Part shown: positions 8,868 to 18,163 of the stretch, piece by piece
How positions within the stretch are numbered: position 1 is the first letter of the stretch
Layout: every line of letters starts with the position of its first letter
From: Cyclobacteriaceae bacterium
GTDB taxonomy: Bacteria; Bacteroidota; Bacteroidia; Cytophagales; Cyclobacteriaceae
NCBI GenBank assembly: GCA_025455015.1
Contig: JALONI010000014.1
Span: 1-64,000 of the forward strand
Direction of reading: 5' to 3'
Length of the DNA: 64,000 bases
Translations under genes and position numbers: made by a program
The notes under the pieces: model-generated
What the model was told of the DNA's origin: nothing
Seen by the model: the letters and a program-made list of their open reading frames with translations, nothing else
The model's database searches: none

Positions 8868-10126
8868 GGCTTGCGGGGCGGATTGTTCGGTTGGTTGCCA
8901 TTGTTGTTTCGCGCGTTGGGTTGGCGCGGGGGGCCTCCGCGTTGATGGCCGCGCGGGGGACCTCCCGATGGCGGTTGCGATTTCCCCTCTCCCATCGGCC
9001 GCGCATTTCCGCCACGCTTATTCTTGCCGCGGTTCTTATTTCGGTTTTTGTTGCGGCTTTTGAACTTTTTGTCGAGGTTTTCGAGGTCACTGTTAAGCAC
9101 ACTCACCGGTTCGCGCGCCTCCACTTCATCTTCCTCCAGGGTGGCCGGCTTTTTACCCGCCTTGTTCAATGCCAGAATCTCGTTCACCCGCTCCACATCC
9201 AGCGGATACCATGTGTTTTCTTCTTTGTAGCCAAACCACATGATCTTTCGGAAGATGTCTGTTTTCTGCAACATGGCCGCACCTCTTTCGGTTTGCAGCG
9301 GTGCATCGATAGACGGGATGTAGCGGAGTGCATCCATGTAGGTTTCCAACTCGTAATTCAGGCAGCACTTGAGACGCCCGCACTGACCCGACAGCTTGCT
9401 GGGGTTTAGTGACAGGTTTTGGTAGCGTGCGGCACTGGTGGCCACGTTCTTAAAGTCGCCCAACCACGTGGAGCAACACAGCTCGCGACCGCACACGCCA
9501 ATGCCACCCAGGCGGCCTGCTTCCTGGCGCAGGCTGATCTGGCGCATCTCCACCCGTATTTTGAACTCACCGGCCAGAATCTTGATCAACTCACGGAAGT
9601 CCACACGGTCTTCGGCTGAGTAGAAAAACGTGGCCTTGGTGTTGTCGGCTTGGTACTCCACATCCGACAATTTCATCTGTAGCCGCAATTGATGGATTAC
9701 CTCGCGTGTGCGGTACAAGGTGGGCAGCTCGCGCTTTTTGGCCTCTTCATTTTTCTCGATGTCTTTTTGAGAGGCCAGCCGGTAAATCTTTCTGATCTCG
9801 TCATCGTTGGCCACCTTCTTTTTTTGCATTTGCAGGCGTACCAATTCGCCCTGCAACGATACGTGACCCAAATGGTGACCCGTGGCGGCCTCTACAATGA
9901 TGGCATCGCCCGTGGTCAGTGGCAGCCGGTCGGTGTTGCGATAGAAATCCTTACGCCCTCCTTTGAAGCGTACTTCGACCACATCAAATTTATCTTCGCG
10001 AGGCACGTCCATATTGGACAGCCAATCGAATACGTTCATTTTGTTACAGCCTCCGGTGCCGCAGGCGCCATTGTTTTGGCAACCGGCTACCTGGCCGTCT
10101 TTTTTTGTTCCACATGCGCAACCCAT
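8864..10126 (-). CDS. ricT: PSP1-domain protein RicT (YaaT)
   Basis: Cytoplasmic protein of 420 residues. Residues about 45-300 form the PSP1 domain with the family hallmark RQEAGRLGGIGVCGRELCC and GQCGRLKCCLNYELETY, whose cysteines coordinate Fe-S clusters in the Bacillus RicT complex. The first 30 residues are also Cys-rich (CACGT, CQNNGACGTGGC). The C-terminal 80 residues are a low-complexity Lys/Arg/Asn/Pro/Gly tail, common in Bacteroidota homologues and suggestive of RNA binding. In Bacillus the partners RicA and RicF act on RNase Y-dependent mRNA processing; neither partner is seen in this window. It is translationally coupled to gldH. Confidence 0.88.
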   Translation of the reverse strand: MGCACGTKKDGQVAGCQNNGACGTGGCNKMNVFDWLSNMDVPREDKFDVVEVRFKGGRKDFYRNTDRLPLTTGDAIIVEAATGHHLGHVSLQGELVRLQMQKKKVANDDEIRKIYRLASQKDIEKNEEAKKRELPTLYRTREVIHQLRLQMKLSDVEYQADNTKATFFYSAEDRVDFRELIKILAGEFKIRVEMRQISLRQEAGRLGGIGVCGRELCCSTWLGDFKNVATSAARYQNLSLNPSKLSGQCGRLKCCLNYELETYMDALRYIPSIDAPLQTERGAAMLQKTDIFRKIMWFGYKEENTWYPLDVERVNEILALNKAGKKPATLEEDEVEAREPVSVLNSDLENLDKKFKSRNKNRNKNRGKNKRGGNARPMGEGKSQPPSGGPPRGHQRGGPPRQPNARNNNGNQPNNPPRKP

Positions 10127-10172
10127 ATCCTATGGCAATAGAATAACATTCAATTTTGTCACCCTCAAAAAA

Positions 10173-11465
10173 TTACGATCGTACGTCATCCACCAAATGT
10201 AGCAAATCCATACCAATGTCGGCCCGTAGGTATTTGCCGGGCCAAGCAATGGCGCCTGCGGTAGTGTAGGCCTGGGCGCGGGCCTCTGCCAGCGAACCCG
10301 CTACCGCGGTGATGCCAAACACCCGACCTCCGTCCGTCACCAATTGATCTCCGGCTTTACGGGTGCCGGCATGAAACACGTGTGCCGGTCCACGACCCAC
10401 GTCAATCACATGCCCTTTTGTGAAGTCGCCCGGGTAGCCGCCCGAAGCCATCACCACCGTGAGCGCATGCGCGGGGCTGATGGCGATGGTTTTATTTTTG
10501 AGCTGCCCCCTGGCACATGCGCTGAGCAAGTCCAGCAGGTCGGACTCGATGCGGCTGACTACCGATTGCGTTTCCGGATCGCCCATGCGCACGTTGTACT
10601 CGATCACGTATGGTTCGCCCTCCACGTTCATCAGCCCGATAAAGATGAATCCCCGGTACGGGATGCCTTCTTTTTGGAGCCCGGCCAACGTGGGTTTGAT
10701 CACGCGCTCTTCCACCTTCTGCAAAAAGGCAGGCGTGGCAAACGGCACCGGTGACACCGACCCCATCCCTCCGGTGTTTGGCCCGGTGTCGCCATCGCCT
10801 ATGCGTTTGTAATCTTTCGCTTCGGGCAGCACCACATACCCATCGCCATCGGTCAGCACAAACACCGATAACTCAATGCCACGCAAAAATTCTTCGATCA
10901 GCACTTTGGCACTGGCCTCGCCAAACTTTTTTTGTTCCAGCATGGCGCGCAGTTCGGCCTGTGCCGCTGCGTGCGTAGTGCAAATGACTACCCCTTTTCC
11001 TGCCGCCAGGCCGTCTGCCTTCAATACTATGGGCAATGCACACGTGGCCAGGTAGTGCAGCCCTTCGGCCAGGTTGGTCAGCGTGACGGTGAATGCCTTG
11101 GCCGTGGGTACGCCATGGCGCTGCATAAACTGTTTGGAGAAGTCCTTGCTGCCTTCCAGGGCGGCACCGACTTTGCCGGGCCCTACCAGGCCGATGTGTT
11201 GGAGCGTGGGGTCGCTTTCAAAGTAATCGCGGATGCCCTGCACCAGGGGCCCTTCTGGCCCCACCACCACCAGGTCAATTTTGTTCGCACGGCATGCTTG
11301 GCCCACGGCTGCAAAGTCTGCCGGGGCAATGGGCAGGTTGTGCGCAAGGGTTGCGGTGCCCGGGTTGCCCGGGGCCACCCACAGGTGATCGCATTGCTTG
11401 CTCTGCTTTATCTTCCAGGCCAACGCATGCTCGCGGCCACCACTGCCAATAAGTAATACGTTCAT
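10173..11465 (-). CDS. purD: Phosphoribosylamine-glycine ligase
   Basis: Second step of de novo purine synthesis: joins phosphoribosylamine and glycine with ATP to give GAR. The 430-residue ATP-grasp protein has the N-terminal GSGGREHALAWK, the ATP-binding LKADGLAAGKGVVI, the GPNTGGMGSVSPVPF active-site loop and the NVRMGDPETQ motif near the metal site. Length and order are typical. A promoter (TATCTTTG on the minus strand) ends about 23 bases before the ATG. It is a separate gene from purH, which lies near 42-44 kb. Confidence 0.96.
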   Translation of the reverse strand: MNVLLIGSGGREHALAWKIKQSKQCDHLWVAPGNPGTATLAHNLPIAPADFAAVGQACRANKIDLVVVGPEGPLVQGIRDYFESDPTLQHIGLVGPGKVGAALEGSKDFSKQFMQRHGVPTAKAFTVTLTNLAEGLHYLATCALPIVLKADGLAAGKGVVICTTHAAAQAELRAMLEQKKFGEASAKVLIEEFLRGIELSVFVLTDGDGYVVLPEAKDYKRIGDGDTGPNTGGMGSVSPVPFATPAFLQKVEERVIKPTLAGLQKEGIPYRGFIFIGLMNVEGEPYVIEYNVRMGDPETQSVVSRIESDLLDLLSACARGQLKNKTIAISPAHALTVVMASGGYPGDFTKGHVIDVGRGPAHVFHAGTRKAGDQLVTDGGRVFGITAVAGSLAEARAQAYTTAGAIAWPGKYLRADIGMDLLHLVDDVRS

Positions 11466-11488
11466 TTTGCCGCTGGATTAAAAAGTGG

Positions 11489-11496
11489 CAAAGATA
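11489..11496 (-). promoter_or_regulatory. Predicted -7 element for purD
   Basis: TATCTTTG on the minus strand, a full match to TAnnTTTG, 24 bases before the purD ATG. No clear TTG -33 element was found at the usual distance. Confidence 0.5.
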
Positions 11497-11543
11497 GCGC
11501 GTGAGGCGGTACGCTTCGCCATTCCCTTTGTAACTTACGCACC

Positions 11544-13013
11544 GTGATTTCGTCCGAGAACTGGCTTTTGCTTGGCTCCATTTTGCTGTTGGTGAGTATC
11601 CTCACAAGCAAAACGTCTTTCCGGCTGGGCATTCCCGCGCTCATCATCTTTTTGTTGGTAGGCATGCTGGCGGGCAGCGATGGGCCGGGCGGCATTTATT
11701 TCAACGACCCCAAGACGGCCCAGTTTCTGGGCACGGTGGCCCTCACGCTCATCCTCTTTTCGGGTGGGCTGGACACCAAGATCGAGAGCATCCGCCCCGT
11801 TATTTGGCAGGGGATGTCACTGGCCACGCTGGGCGTCTTCGCCACAGCCGTGCTGGTGGGCGGCTTTGTTTCCTGGCTGCTGAACTTTTCCTTTTTGAGC
11901 GGCATGTTGGTTGGTGCCATCGTCTCTTCTACAGACGCAGCCGCTGTTTTTTCGGTGCTGCGCACGCGAAGAATCGGGTTGAAAGGAAACCTGCGACCGT
12001 TGCTGGAATTGGAAAGCGGCAGCAACGACCCGATGGCGTTCTTCTTGACGGTGGCGCTGACGCAGTTGGTTATGCAGCCCGAGGCCGGCCTTTGGCCTTT
12101 TGTGATCATGTTTCTGAAGCAGATGATCATCGGTGGCCTGGCGGGCTATGGCTTGGGCCGCGGCATGGTGTGGCTCATCAACCGCATACGGCTGGACGTG
12201 GAAGGGCTGTATCCCGTTTTGGTGATGGCGCTTGTGTTCTTTACCTACTCGGCCACCGATTTTATGGGGGGCAACGGCTTTCTGGCGGTGTACCTGGCGG
12301 GTATCTGGTTGGGCAATGCTGTGTTCATCCACAAGAAAAGCCTGCTGCGTTTTTATGACGGCCTGGCGTGGTTGATGCAGATTGTCATGTTTTTGACGCT
12401 GGGCCTGCTGGTGTTTCCGCAGCAGATTGTGCCCATCATCGATGAAGGAATTCTGGTGGCGTTGTTTTTGATTTTCGTAGCCCGGCCTGTGGCGGTGTTC
12501 ATCGCCTTGGCCCGGGCTACGGGGTTGAACGTGCGCAAAAAACTGTTCATCTCATGGGTTGGCTTGCGGGGTGCCGTGCCCATTGTGTTTGCCACTTTTC
12601 CGCTGCTGGCGGGGGTGCCGTACTCCAACATGATTTTCAATTTGGTCTTTTTCGTGTCGGTACTGTCGGTGCTGCTGCAAGGATACACGCTGCCGCTGGT
12701 GGCCAAGTGGCTGCGGGTGAGTGTGCCGGAGCGCATCGCCCGCAAGTCGGTCTTGGATTTGGAGCTCGATGAGGGAGCCAAATCGCAATTGTTTGAATTT
12801 GACGTGGTGGCCGGGGCGCCCGCGGTGGGGAAATCAATCGTGCAACTGGCCCTGCCCGCCAAGGCTTTGATCGTGCTGATCCGCAGGAACCAGAAGTATG
12901 AGGTGCCACGGGGCGCTACGATCATCCGCGAAAATGATCATCTGTTGGTGATGGCCGACAACTCCGAATTGGGCGATGATTTGCACCGGTTGTTTGAAGA
13001 GAAGGCACCGTAA
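11544..13013 (+). CDS. K+/H+ antiporter of the CPA1/NhaP2 (CvrA) type
   Basis: Inner-membrane cation/proton antiporter of 489 residues. About twelve hydrophobic helices occupy residues 5-395, including SSTDAAAVFSVLR with the Asp pair region typical of CPA1 transporters, and ESGSNDPMAFFLTVAL. The C-terminal 90 residues are a soluble RCK_C (TrkA-C) regulatory domain, ending with ILRENDHLLVMAD-like sequence. That combination is characteristic of NhaP2 proteins that expel K+ or Na+. The start is GTG at 11544 between divergent purD and this gene. Ion preference cannot be read directly. Confidence 0.9.
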   Translation: MISSENWLLLGSILLLVSILTSKTSFRLGIPALIIFLLVGMLAGSDGPGGIYFNDPKTAQFLGTVALTLILFSGGLDTKIESIRPVIWQGMSLATLGVFATAVLVGGFVSWLLNFSFLSGMLVGAIVSSTDAAAVFSVLRTRRIGLKGNLRPLLELESGSNDPMAFFLTVALTQLVMQPEAGLWPFVIMFLKQMIIGGLAGYGLGRGMVWLINRIRLDVEGLYPVLVMALVFFTYSATDFMGGNGFLAVYLAGIWLGNAVFIHKKSLLRFYDGLAWLMQIVMFLTLGLLVFPQQIVPIIDEGILVALFLIFVARPVAVFIALARATGLNVRKKLFISWVGLRGAVPIVFATFPLLAGVPYSNMIFNLVFFVSVLSVLLQGYTLPLVAKWLRVSVPERIARKSVLDLELDEGAKSQLFEFDVVAGAPAVGKSIVQLALPAKALIVLIRRNQKYEVPRGATIIRENDHLLVMADNSELGDDLHRLFEEKAP

Positions 13014-13051
13014 AAAAGCGGCCGGCCACGGGTAAACCCGTGGCCGGCCGC
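13011..13051 (-). terminator. Intrinsic terminator of recQ
   Basis: Fifteen-base perfect GC-rich stem (13018-13032 with 13037-13051, loop of four). On the minus strand it is followed by TTTTTTA, so it ends recQ. On the plus strand the following bases are A, so it is not a canonical terminator for the antiporter, although the hairpin may still act as a barrier. The T run overlaps the antiporter stop. Confidence 0.85.
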
Positions 13052-13068
13052 CAAAAAAATGGGTTGCG

Positions 13069-15267
13069 TCAATTGGCGTATTCGCTCAAAAACTTAATGC
13101 GCATCAGACGTAAGTTTTCTTCCGAGAAATCGGTATCGTCTTCGCCTTTGAAGGCAGCCAAGGCCGCTCCGATGTCGTCCGTCTCGGAGTTGAGAAAGTA
13201 ATCGTAGATCTGCTCTTGCTTGTCGTCTTCCAGCACTTGCTCAATGAAGTAGTCTATGTTGAGTTTGGTGCCGGAGTAACAAATGTTCTCGATTTCGGTG
13301 AGCAGTTCTTCAAAACTCATCTTCAGCGAGTCGGCAATTTCGTCCAGCTCAATTTTCCGGTCTATCTGCTGTATGATCTGAATTTTTGCTTTTGATTTGT
13401 TGACGGAGCTTTTCACCACCACATCGCTGGCGGTTTCGATATCGTTGTCGTCTACGTACTTCTGGATCAACGTCAAAAAATCTTTGCCAAATTTGTTCAC
13501 CTTGCCCATGCCCACCCCGTTTACCGAGGCAAGCTCTTCTTTGTTGGTGGGATACGTGGTGGCCATTTCCTCCAGCGAGGGATCTTGAAAGATCACGTAC
13601 GGGGGCAGGTCTTTTTCTTTGGCTACCTTCTTGCGAAGGTCTTTGAGCATTTCAAACAATTTTACATCGTAGGATTTGGTGTTGGTGGGCACCCGGTCCA
13701 TCACTTCCTCGTCTTCCACATCGGTGGTAAAGTCGTGGTCTTTGGCGAGCTCGATGGAGTGGGGTTTTTTCAGGAATTTTTTTCCTTTTTCCGAGATCTT
13801 CAACACGCCCACGTTCTCAATGTCCTTCTCCATGTATTGATAGATGAGCGCCTGGCGGATCACCGATTTCCAGAAGTCTTCGCTCTCGGTATCGCCTTTG
13901 CCAAACACCTTCAGGTCGAAATGGCCATAACTTTTGACGTACTCATCTTCAATGCCGCGTATCACATTCACCAGGTGGCCCAGTGCAAAGCGCTCGTTGG
14001 TTTGCACCACGGCCTCCAACGCGATTTTCACGAAATCCATCCCTTCAAATCGCTCGCGCGGATGGATGCAGTTGTCGCACATGCCGCAGTTATCCCCTTT
14101 GTATTCCTCGCCAAAGTAGTGGAGCAGTTGCTTTCGCCTGCACACGGGCGATTCGGCATAAAACTCCATCTCTTGCAACAGGATGCGTGCATTTTCGCGC
14201 TCTTGTACCGATTTGTCTTTGTTGAATTTCTCCAGCTTGTTCAAGTCGTTGTGGCTGTAGAACATCAGGCAATTGCCTTCCAGCCCATCGCGCCCGGCCC
14301 GGCCGGTTTCCTGGTAGTAGCCTTCGAGTGATTTGGGCACATCGTAATGCACCACAAAGCGCACATCGGGTTTGTCGATGCCCATGCCAAAGGCGATGGT
14401 GGCCACAATGATGTTGACTTCTTCGTTCAGAAAGGCGTCTTGGTTGCGCATGCGCACGTCTGGCTCAAGCCCCGCATGGTAGGGGGCTGCCTTGAACCCA
14501 TTGACGTTGAGTAACTGCGCGATTTCTTCGACCTTTTTGCGGCTGAGGCAATAGACTACGCCCGACTTTCCTTTGTTTTCTTTGAGGAAGCGGATCAACT
14601 GCTTTTTGGTCTCCTTCTTGGGCCGCACTTCGTAGTAGAGATTTTTGCGGTTGAAGGACGACAGAAACACGTCTGCTTCTTCCATCTGCAAGTTCTTCTG
14701 AATATCCAACTGCACTTTGGGCGTGGCCGTGGCGGTGAGCGCGATCACGGGCAGATCGCCCAATTGGCCGATCATGGACTTGATTTTGCGGTACTCGGGG
14801 CGGAAATCATGGCCCCACTCAGAGATGCAGTGGGCCTCGTCAATGGCTACAAACGACACGTTGACTTTCTGCAAAAAAGCGATGTTCTCTTCCTTGTTGA
14901 GCGACTCGGGCGCCACGTATAACAACTTGATACTGCCACTCAGCGCATCTTTACGCAGGCGTGTGATTTCCGACTTGCTCAGCGTGGAGTTCAGGAACCG
15001 CGCATGCACCCCGTGGGCGTTGAGTTGGTCCACCTGGTTTTTCATCAGTGCGATGAGCGGGGAAATGACAATGGCCAAGCCGTCTTTGACCATGGCCGGC
15101 AGTTGATAGCATAAACTTTTGCCCGCCCCGGTGGGCATGATGACAAACGTGTTGCGGCCGGACAGAATATTTTTAATGACAACCTCCTGGTTTCCACGGA
15201 AACTGCCGTAGCCAAATATTTCCTTCAGCTTTTCTTTCAATAAGTCCTTCTCTTCTGCTACTACCAT
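13069..15267 (-). CDS. recQ: ATP-dependent DNA helicase RecQ
   Basis: 3'-5' DNA helicase for recombination and fork repair, 732 residues. Superfamily 2 motifs: MPTGAGKSLCYQLP (Walker A), ALMKNQVDQL, DEAHCISEWGHDFRP (DEAH), ALTATAT, and the QETGRAGRDG motif VI. The RQC zinc site is present (Cys-Arg-Arg-Lys ... CGMCDNC). An HRDC domain lies at about residues 545-620 (ELASVNGVGMGKVNKFG). A further C-terminal region of about 100 residues, rich in acidic residues, extends beyond HRDC, as in many Bacteroidota RecQ proteins. The gene is convergent with the antiporter and ends at a strong terminator. Confidence 0.96.
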   Translation of the reverse strand: MVVAEEKDLLKEKLKEIFGYGSFRGNQEVVIKNILSGRNTFVIMPTGAGKSLCYQLPAMVKDGLAIVISPLIALMKNQVDQLNAHGVHARFLNSTLSKSEITRLRKDALSGSIKLLYVAPESLNKEENIAFLQKVNVSFVAIDEAHCISEWGHDFRPEYRKIKSMIGQLGDLPVIALTATATPKVQLDIQKNLQMEEADVFLSSFNRKNLYYEVRPKKETKKQLIRFLKENKGKSGVVYCLSRKKVEEIAQLLNVNGFKAAPYHAGLEPDVRMRNQDAFLNEEVNIIVATIAFGMGIDKPDVRFVVHYDVPKSLEGYYQETGRAGRDGLEGNCLMFYSHNDLNKLEKFNKDKSVQERENARILLQEMEFYAESPVCRRKQLLHYFGEEYKGDNCGMCDNCIHPRERFEGMDFVKIALEAVVQTNERFALGHLVNVIRGIEDEYVKSYGHFDLKVFGKGDTESEDFWKSVIRQALIYQYMEKDIENVGVLKISEKGKKFLKKPHSIELAKDHDFTTDVEDEEVMDRVPTNTKSYDVKLFEMLKDLRKKVAKEKDLPPYVIFQDPSLEEMATTYPTNKEELASVNGVGMGKVNKFGKDFLTLIQKYVDDNDIETASDVVVKSSVNKSKAKIQIIQQIDRKIELDEIADSLKMSFEELLTEIENICYSGTKLNIDYFIEQVLEDDKQEQIYDYFLNSETDDIGAALAAFKGEDDTDFSEENLRLMRIKFLSEYAN

Positions 15268-15300
15268 ATATTACAATCGTCTATTTCGTTATTGTATGGT

Positions 15301-15308
15301 TAACTTTG
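15301..15308 (+). promoter_or_regulatory. Predicted -7 element for kdsD-manC
   Basis: TAACTTTG, a full match to TAnnTTTG, 30 bases before the TTG start of kdsD, in the short divergent gap with recQ. Confidence 0.5.
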
Positions 15309-15338
15309 TTTTTCTTTGGGGATTATTTCTAACGGGCA

Positions 15339-16307
15339 TTGAATTTAGAAAAAAATATCCGAACCATCGCTACCCGCGTACTATTAAATGAGTCAAAAGC
15401 GGTAGAAAACCTCATAAATTTGATTGACGGTGATTTTGAGGCATGTGTGCGCGAAATCCATGGTTGCAAGGGCAGGGTGGTCATCACGGGCATCGGCAAA
15501 AGCGCCATTATCGCCAATAAAATCGTAGCCACCATGAATTCCACCGGCACCCCGGCCCTGTTCATGCACGCGGCCGATGCCATCCATGGCGACCTGGGCA
15601 TGATCCAGCCCGAAGATGTGGTGATTTGCCTGTCTAAAAGTGGTAACACGCCAGAGATCAAAGTGTTAGTGCCCTTGTTGAAACGCAGGGGCTCCAAGCT
15701 TGTTGCGCTGGTCAGCAATACAAAATCGTACTTGGCCGAGCAGGCCGATTTCGTGCTCAACGCCACCATTTCGGAAGAAGCCTGCCCCAACAACCTGGCC
15801 CCCACCACCAGCACCACGGCCCACCTGGCGTTGGGCGATGCGCTGGCCGTTTGCCTGCTGGAACTGAAAAACTTTACCCCCGAGGATTTTGCCCGTTATC
15901 ACCCGGGCGGGGCCTTGGGCAAGCAGCTTTATCTGAAAGTGGGCGATATTTTGGGAAAAAATGAGCTGCCGGTGGTGGCCCCCGAAGCCCCCCTGCGCGA
16001 TGTGATCATTGAGATATCCAGCAAACGCCTGGGCGCCACCGCGGTGGCCACCCCCGACCGAAAACTGTTGGGCATCATCACCGATGGCGACCTGCGCAGG
16101 ATGTTGCAAAGCCAAAACGACATCAGCCAGATCAAGGCCGCAGACATCATGACGCGCACCCCCAAGGCGATTGCCCGCGAGGCCTTTGCCGTGGCGGCCC
16201 TGCAGTTGATGCAAGCCAACAATATTTCCCAACTGGTGGTAAAGGATGGCGATGAGGTAGCAGGGTTCATCCACCTGCATGACTTATTGAAAGAAGGAAT
16301 CGTGTAA
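15339..16307 (+). CDS. kdsD: KpsF/GutQ arabinose-5-phosphate isomerase
   Basis: Interconverts D-ribulose 5-phosphate and D-arabinose 5-phosphate, the first committed step to KDO for lipopolysaccharide. The 322-residue protein has an N-terminal SIS domain (about 30-180; ITGIGKSAIIANKIVATMNS, HAADAIHGDLGMI, LSKSGNTPEIK) and two CBS domains (about 200-322; VVAPEAPLRDVI and IMTRTPKAI). This matches full-length KdsD. The start is TTG at 15339, giving MNLEKNIRTIA, the usual N-terminus; no better ATG exists. manC starts two bases after the stop, so the two are one operon. Confidence 0.92.
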   Translation: MNLEKNIRTIATRVLLNESKAVENLINLIDGDFEACVREIHGCKGRVVITGIGKSAIIANKIVATMNSTGTPALFMHAADAIHGDLGMIQPEDVVICLSKSGNTPEIKVLVPLLKRRGSKLVALVSNTKSYLAEQADFVLNATISEEACPNNLAPTTSTTAHLALGDALAVCLLELKNFTPEDFARYHPGGALGKQLYLKVGDILGKNELPVVAPEAPLRDVIIEISSKRLGATAVATPDRKLLGIITDGDLRRMLQSQNDISQIKAADIMTRTPKAIAREAFAVAALQLMQANNISQLVVKDGDEVAGFIHLHDLLKEGIV

Positions 16308-16309
16308 GA

Positions 16310-17416
16310 ATGACAGCAGACCCCATGGCACTTCGCAGCAACCCCAACTTATACATCGTGCTCATGGCCGGTGGCGTGGGCACACGCTTTTGGCCCTACA
16401 GCCGCAACGCGCGCCCCAAGCAATTTCTGGACGTGATGAACACCGGAAAAACGCTGTTGCAATCCACGTTTGAACGGTTTTTGCCGCTGTGCCCGCCCGA
16501 AAACATTTTTGTGGTCACCAGCGAGGAGCACGTGGCCATCACGCGCGAGCAACTGCCGCAACTGCACCCCGGCCAGATACTGGCCGAGCCCATGCGCAAG
16601 AACACCGCCCCCTGCATTTTGTACGCCAGTTTGAAGATACGCAAACTCAACCCGCAGGCCGTTATTGCGGTGAGTCCGTCCGATCACCTGATCCTGAACG
16701 AGGCGGAGTTTCAGAAAACCATCTATCGCGCCAGCGAGGAAGCGAAAGGCCACGACAAGCTCATCACGCTGGGGGTTACGCCCACGCGCCCCGAAACCGG
16801 CTATGGCTACATCCAATACATCGAAGAAAAAGGCGCGTTGAAAAAAGTAAAGACGTTTACCGAAAAACCCGAGCTGTCGCTGGCCAAGAAGTTTGTAGAC
16901 AGTGGCGACTTTGTATGGAACTCGGGCATCTTTGTGTGGGGCAGCCAAGCCATTTTGAATTCGTTTGCGCGACACCTGCCCGAAATGGTTGAAATCTTTT
17001 CCGAAACCGAAGGCAAAATCAACACCCCCGAAGAGGCCGCGGCCATCAAGCTGGCCTATGCGCAGTGTAAAAATATTTCCATCGACTATGGCATTATGGA
17101 AAAGGCCGACAACGTGTACGTGGCGTTGAGCAGCTTTGCCTGGAGCGATTTGGGTTCGTGGGCTTCGCTGCACGAAATTTCCGAACGCGATGCGCAGCAC
17201 AACAACCTGGTGGATGGCGATGCCATGCTCTACGATGTGCGCAATTCTGTGATCAAAGGCCCAAAAGACAAACTGATTGTGGCCCAAGGGCTCAACGGCT
17301 ATCTGGTAGGGATTTTTGAAAATGTGGTGATTGTCTGTGAAAAAGACAAAGAAGAACTCTTCCGCAGGTTTATCAACGACCTGAAAGCCAAGAACAACGG
17401 TGGCGAATATCTGTAG
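16310..17416 (+). CDS. manC: Mannose-1-phosphate guanylyltransferase
   Basis: Makes GDP-mannose from mannose-1-phosphate and GTP for glycans and surface polysaccharides; cytoplasmic. The 368-residue product carries the nucleotidyltransferase signature MAGGVGTRFWPYSRNARPKQ near residue 20, SPSDHLI, ETGYGYIQY, and FTEKPELSLAKKFV, and ends without the phosphomannose isomerase domain found in bifunctional ManC. Two in-frame ATGs exist (16310 and 16325); the first lies two bases after the kdsD stop. The end is only nine bases from the convergent rlmB stop, with no terminator visible between. Confidence 0.92.
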   Translation: MTADPMALRSNPNLYIVLMAGGVGTRFWPYSRNARPKQFLDVMNTGKTLLQSTFERFLPLCPPENIFVVTSEEHVAITREQLPQLHPGQILAEPMRKNTAPCILYASLKIRKLNPQAVIAVSPSDHLILNEAEFQKTIYRASEEAKGHDKLITLGVTPTRPETGYGYIQYIEEKGALKKVKTFTEKPELSLAKKFVDSGDFVWNSGIFVWGSQAILNSFARHLPEMVEIFSETEGKINTPEEAAAIKLAYAQCKNISIDYGIMEKADNVYVALSSFAWSDLGSWASLHEISERDAQHNNLVDGDAMLYDVRNSVIKGPKDKLIVAQGLNGYLVGIFENVVIVCEKDKEELFRRFINDLKAKNNGGEYL

Positions 17417-17425
17417 CCGGAGCGG

Positions 17426-18163
17426 TTACATCCGCTTCTGCCGCACCGCTTCATAAATGGCGATGCCTGCCGCCACCGATACATTCAGCGAGGCGATGTG
17501 GCCTTGCATGGGTATCTTCGCCAGTATATCCGCCTCGCGCAGCAAGTCAGGCGAGATTCCATCCTCTTCAGACCCCATCACCACGGCCAGCGGCCCTTTC
17601 ATGTCCACATCGAACAAGAGGTGCTCGGCTTTCTCGGTACACGCAATGACTTGAATGCCGTTTTGCTTTAGCAGCTTTATGGTTTTGCGCAGGTCGCTGA
17701 CACGGCACACGGGCATGTAGCTGAGGGCTCCGGCCGAAGTTTTCACCGCATCGCCTGTGATGGGCGCATTGCCTTTGTCCGCCAGGATAATGCCGGTGAG
17801 CCCTGCGCAGTCGGCTGTGCGTGCCATCGCGCCAAAGTTGCGCACATCGGTTACGCGGTCCACGATCAAAAAAAACGGCTCACGGCCATGGGCATAGGCA
17901 TGATCGATCAGGTCTTCCACCTGCGCATACGTGACGGCCGACAGGAGGCAGATGACGCCCTGGTGGTTTTTGGAGGAGAGCCGGTTGAGTTTTTCCTGGG
18001 GAGTGAACGTGTAGGGCACGTTGTGTTGCTTGGCTGTTTGGATCAACTCTTTGATGAGGTCGTTTGCCAACCCCGTTTGTACGTACACGCGCTCGATGGG
18101 CCGCTGGGCGCGGATGGCCTCCATTACGGCACGGGTGCCAAAAATCATGTCTTTCTTTTCCAT
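17426..18163 (-). CDS. rlmB: 23S rRNA 2'-O-ribose methyltransferase RlmB (TrmH/SpoU family)
   Basis: Methylates a ribose in 23S rRNA domain V (G2251 in E. coli) using S-adenosylmethionine. The 245 residues from ATG 18163 match the normal full length: N-terminal substrate-binding domain starting MIFGTRAVMEAI, then the SPOUT domain with DVRNFGAMARTADC, VVMGSEEDGI and LNVSVAAGIAIYEAVRQ that form the knotted AdoMet site. The reading frame is open upstream without a stop and joins an exported GRAM-like domain. I place the start at 18163 because it gives the family N-terminus and because a promoter (TTG, 20 bases, TATCTTCG) sits seven bases upstream. The fusion is described separately. Confidence 0.88.
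   Translation of the reverse strand: MEKKDMIFGTRAVMEAIRAQRPIERVYVQTGLANDLIKELIQTAKQHNVPYTFTPQEKLNRLSSKNHQGVICLLSAVTYAQVEDLIDHAYAHGREPFFLIVDRVTDVRNFGAMARTADCAGLTGIILADKGNAPITGDAVKTSAGALSYMPVCRVSDLRKTIKLLKQNGIQVIACTEKAEHLLFDVDMKGPLAVVMGSEEDGISPDLLREADILAKIPMQGHIASLNVSVAAGIAIYEAVRQKRM

Noticed and set aside
13018-13051. Terminator for the K+/H+ antiporter (plus strand)
   Set aside because: The hairpin is followed by A, not T, on the plus strand; it is oriented for recQ.
13585-14331. Plus-strand 248-residue ORF
   Set aside because: It is the antisense shadow of recQ; the minus-strand protein has all helicase motifs.
16349-17287. Minus-strand 312-residue ORF
   Set aside because: Antisense to manC, which is complete and conserved.
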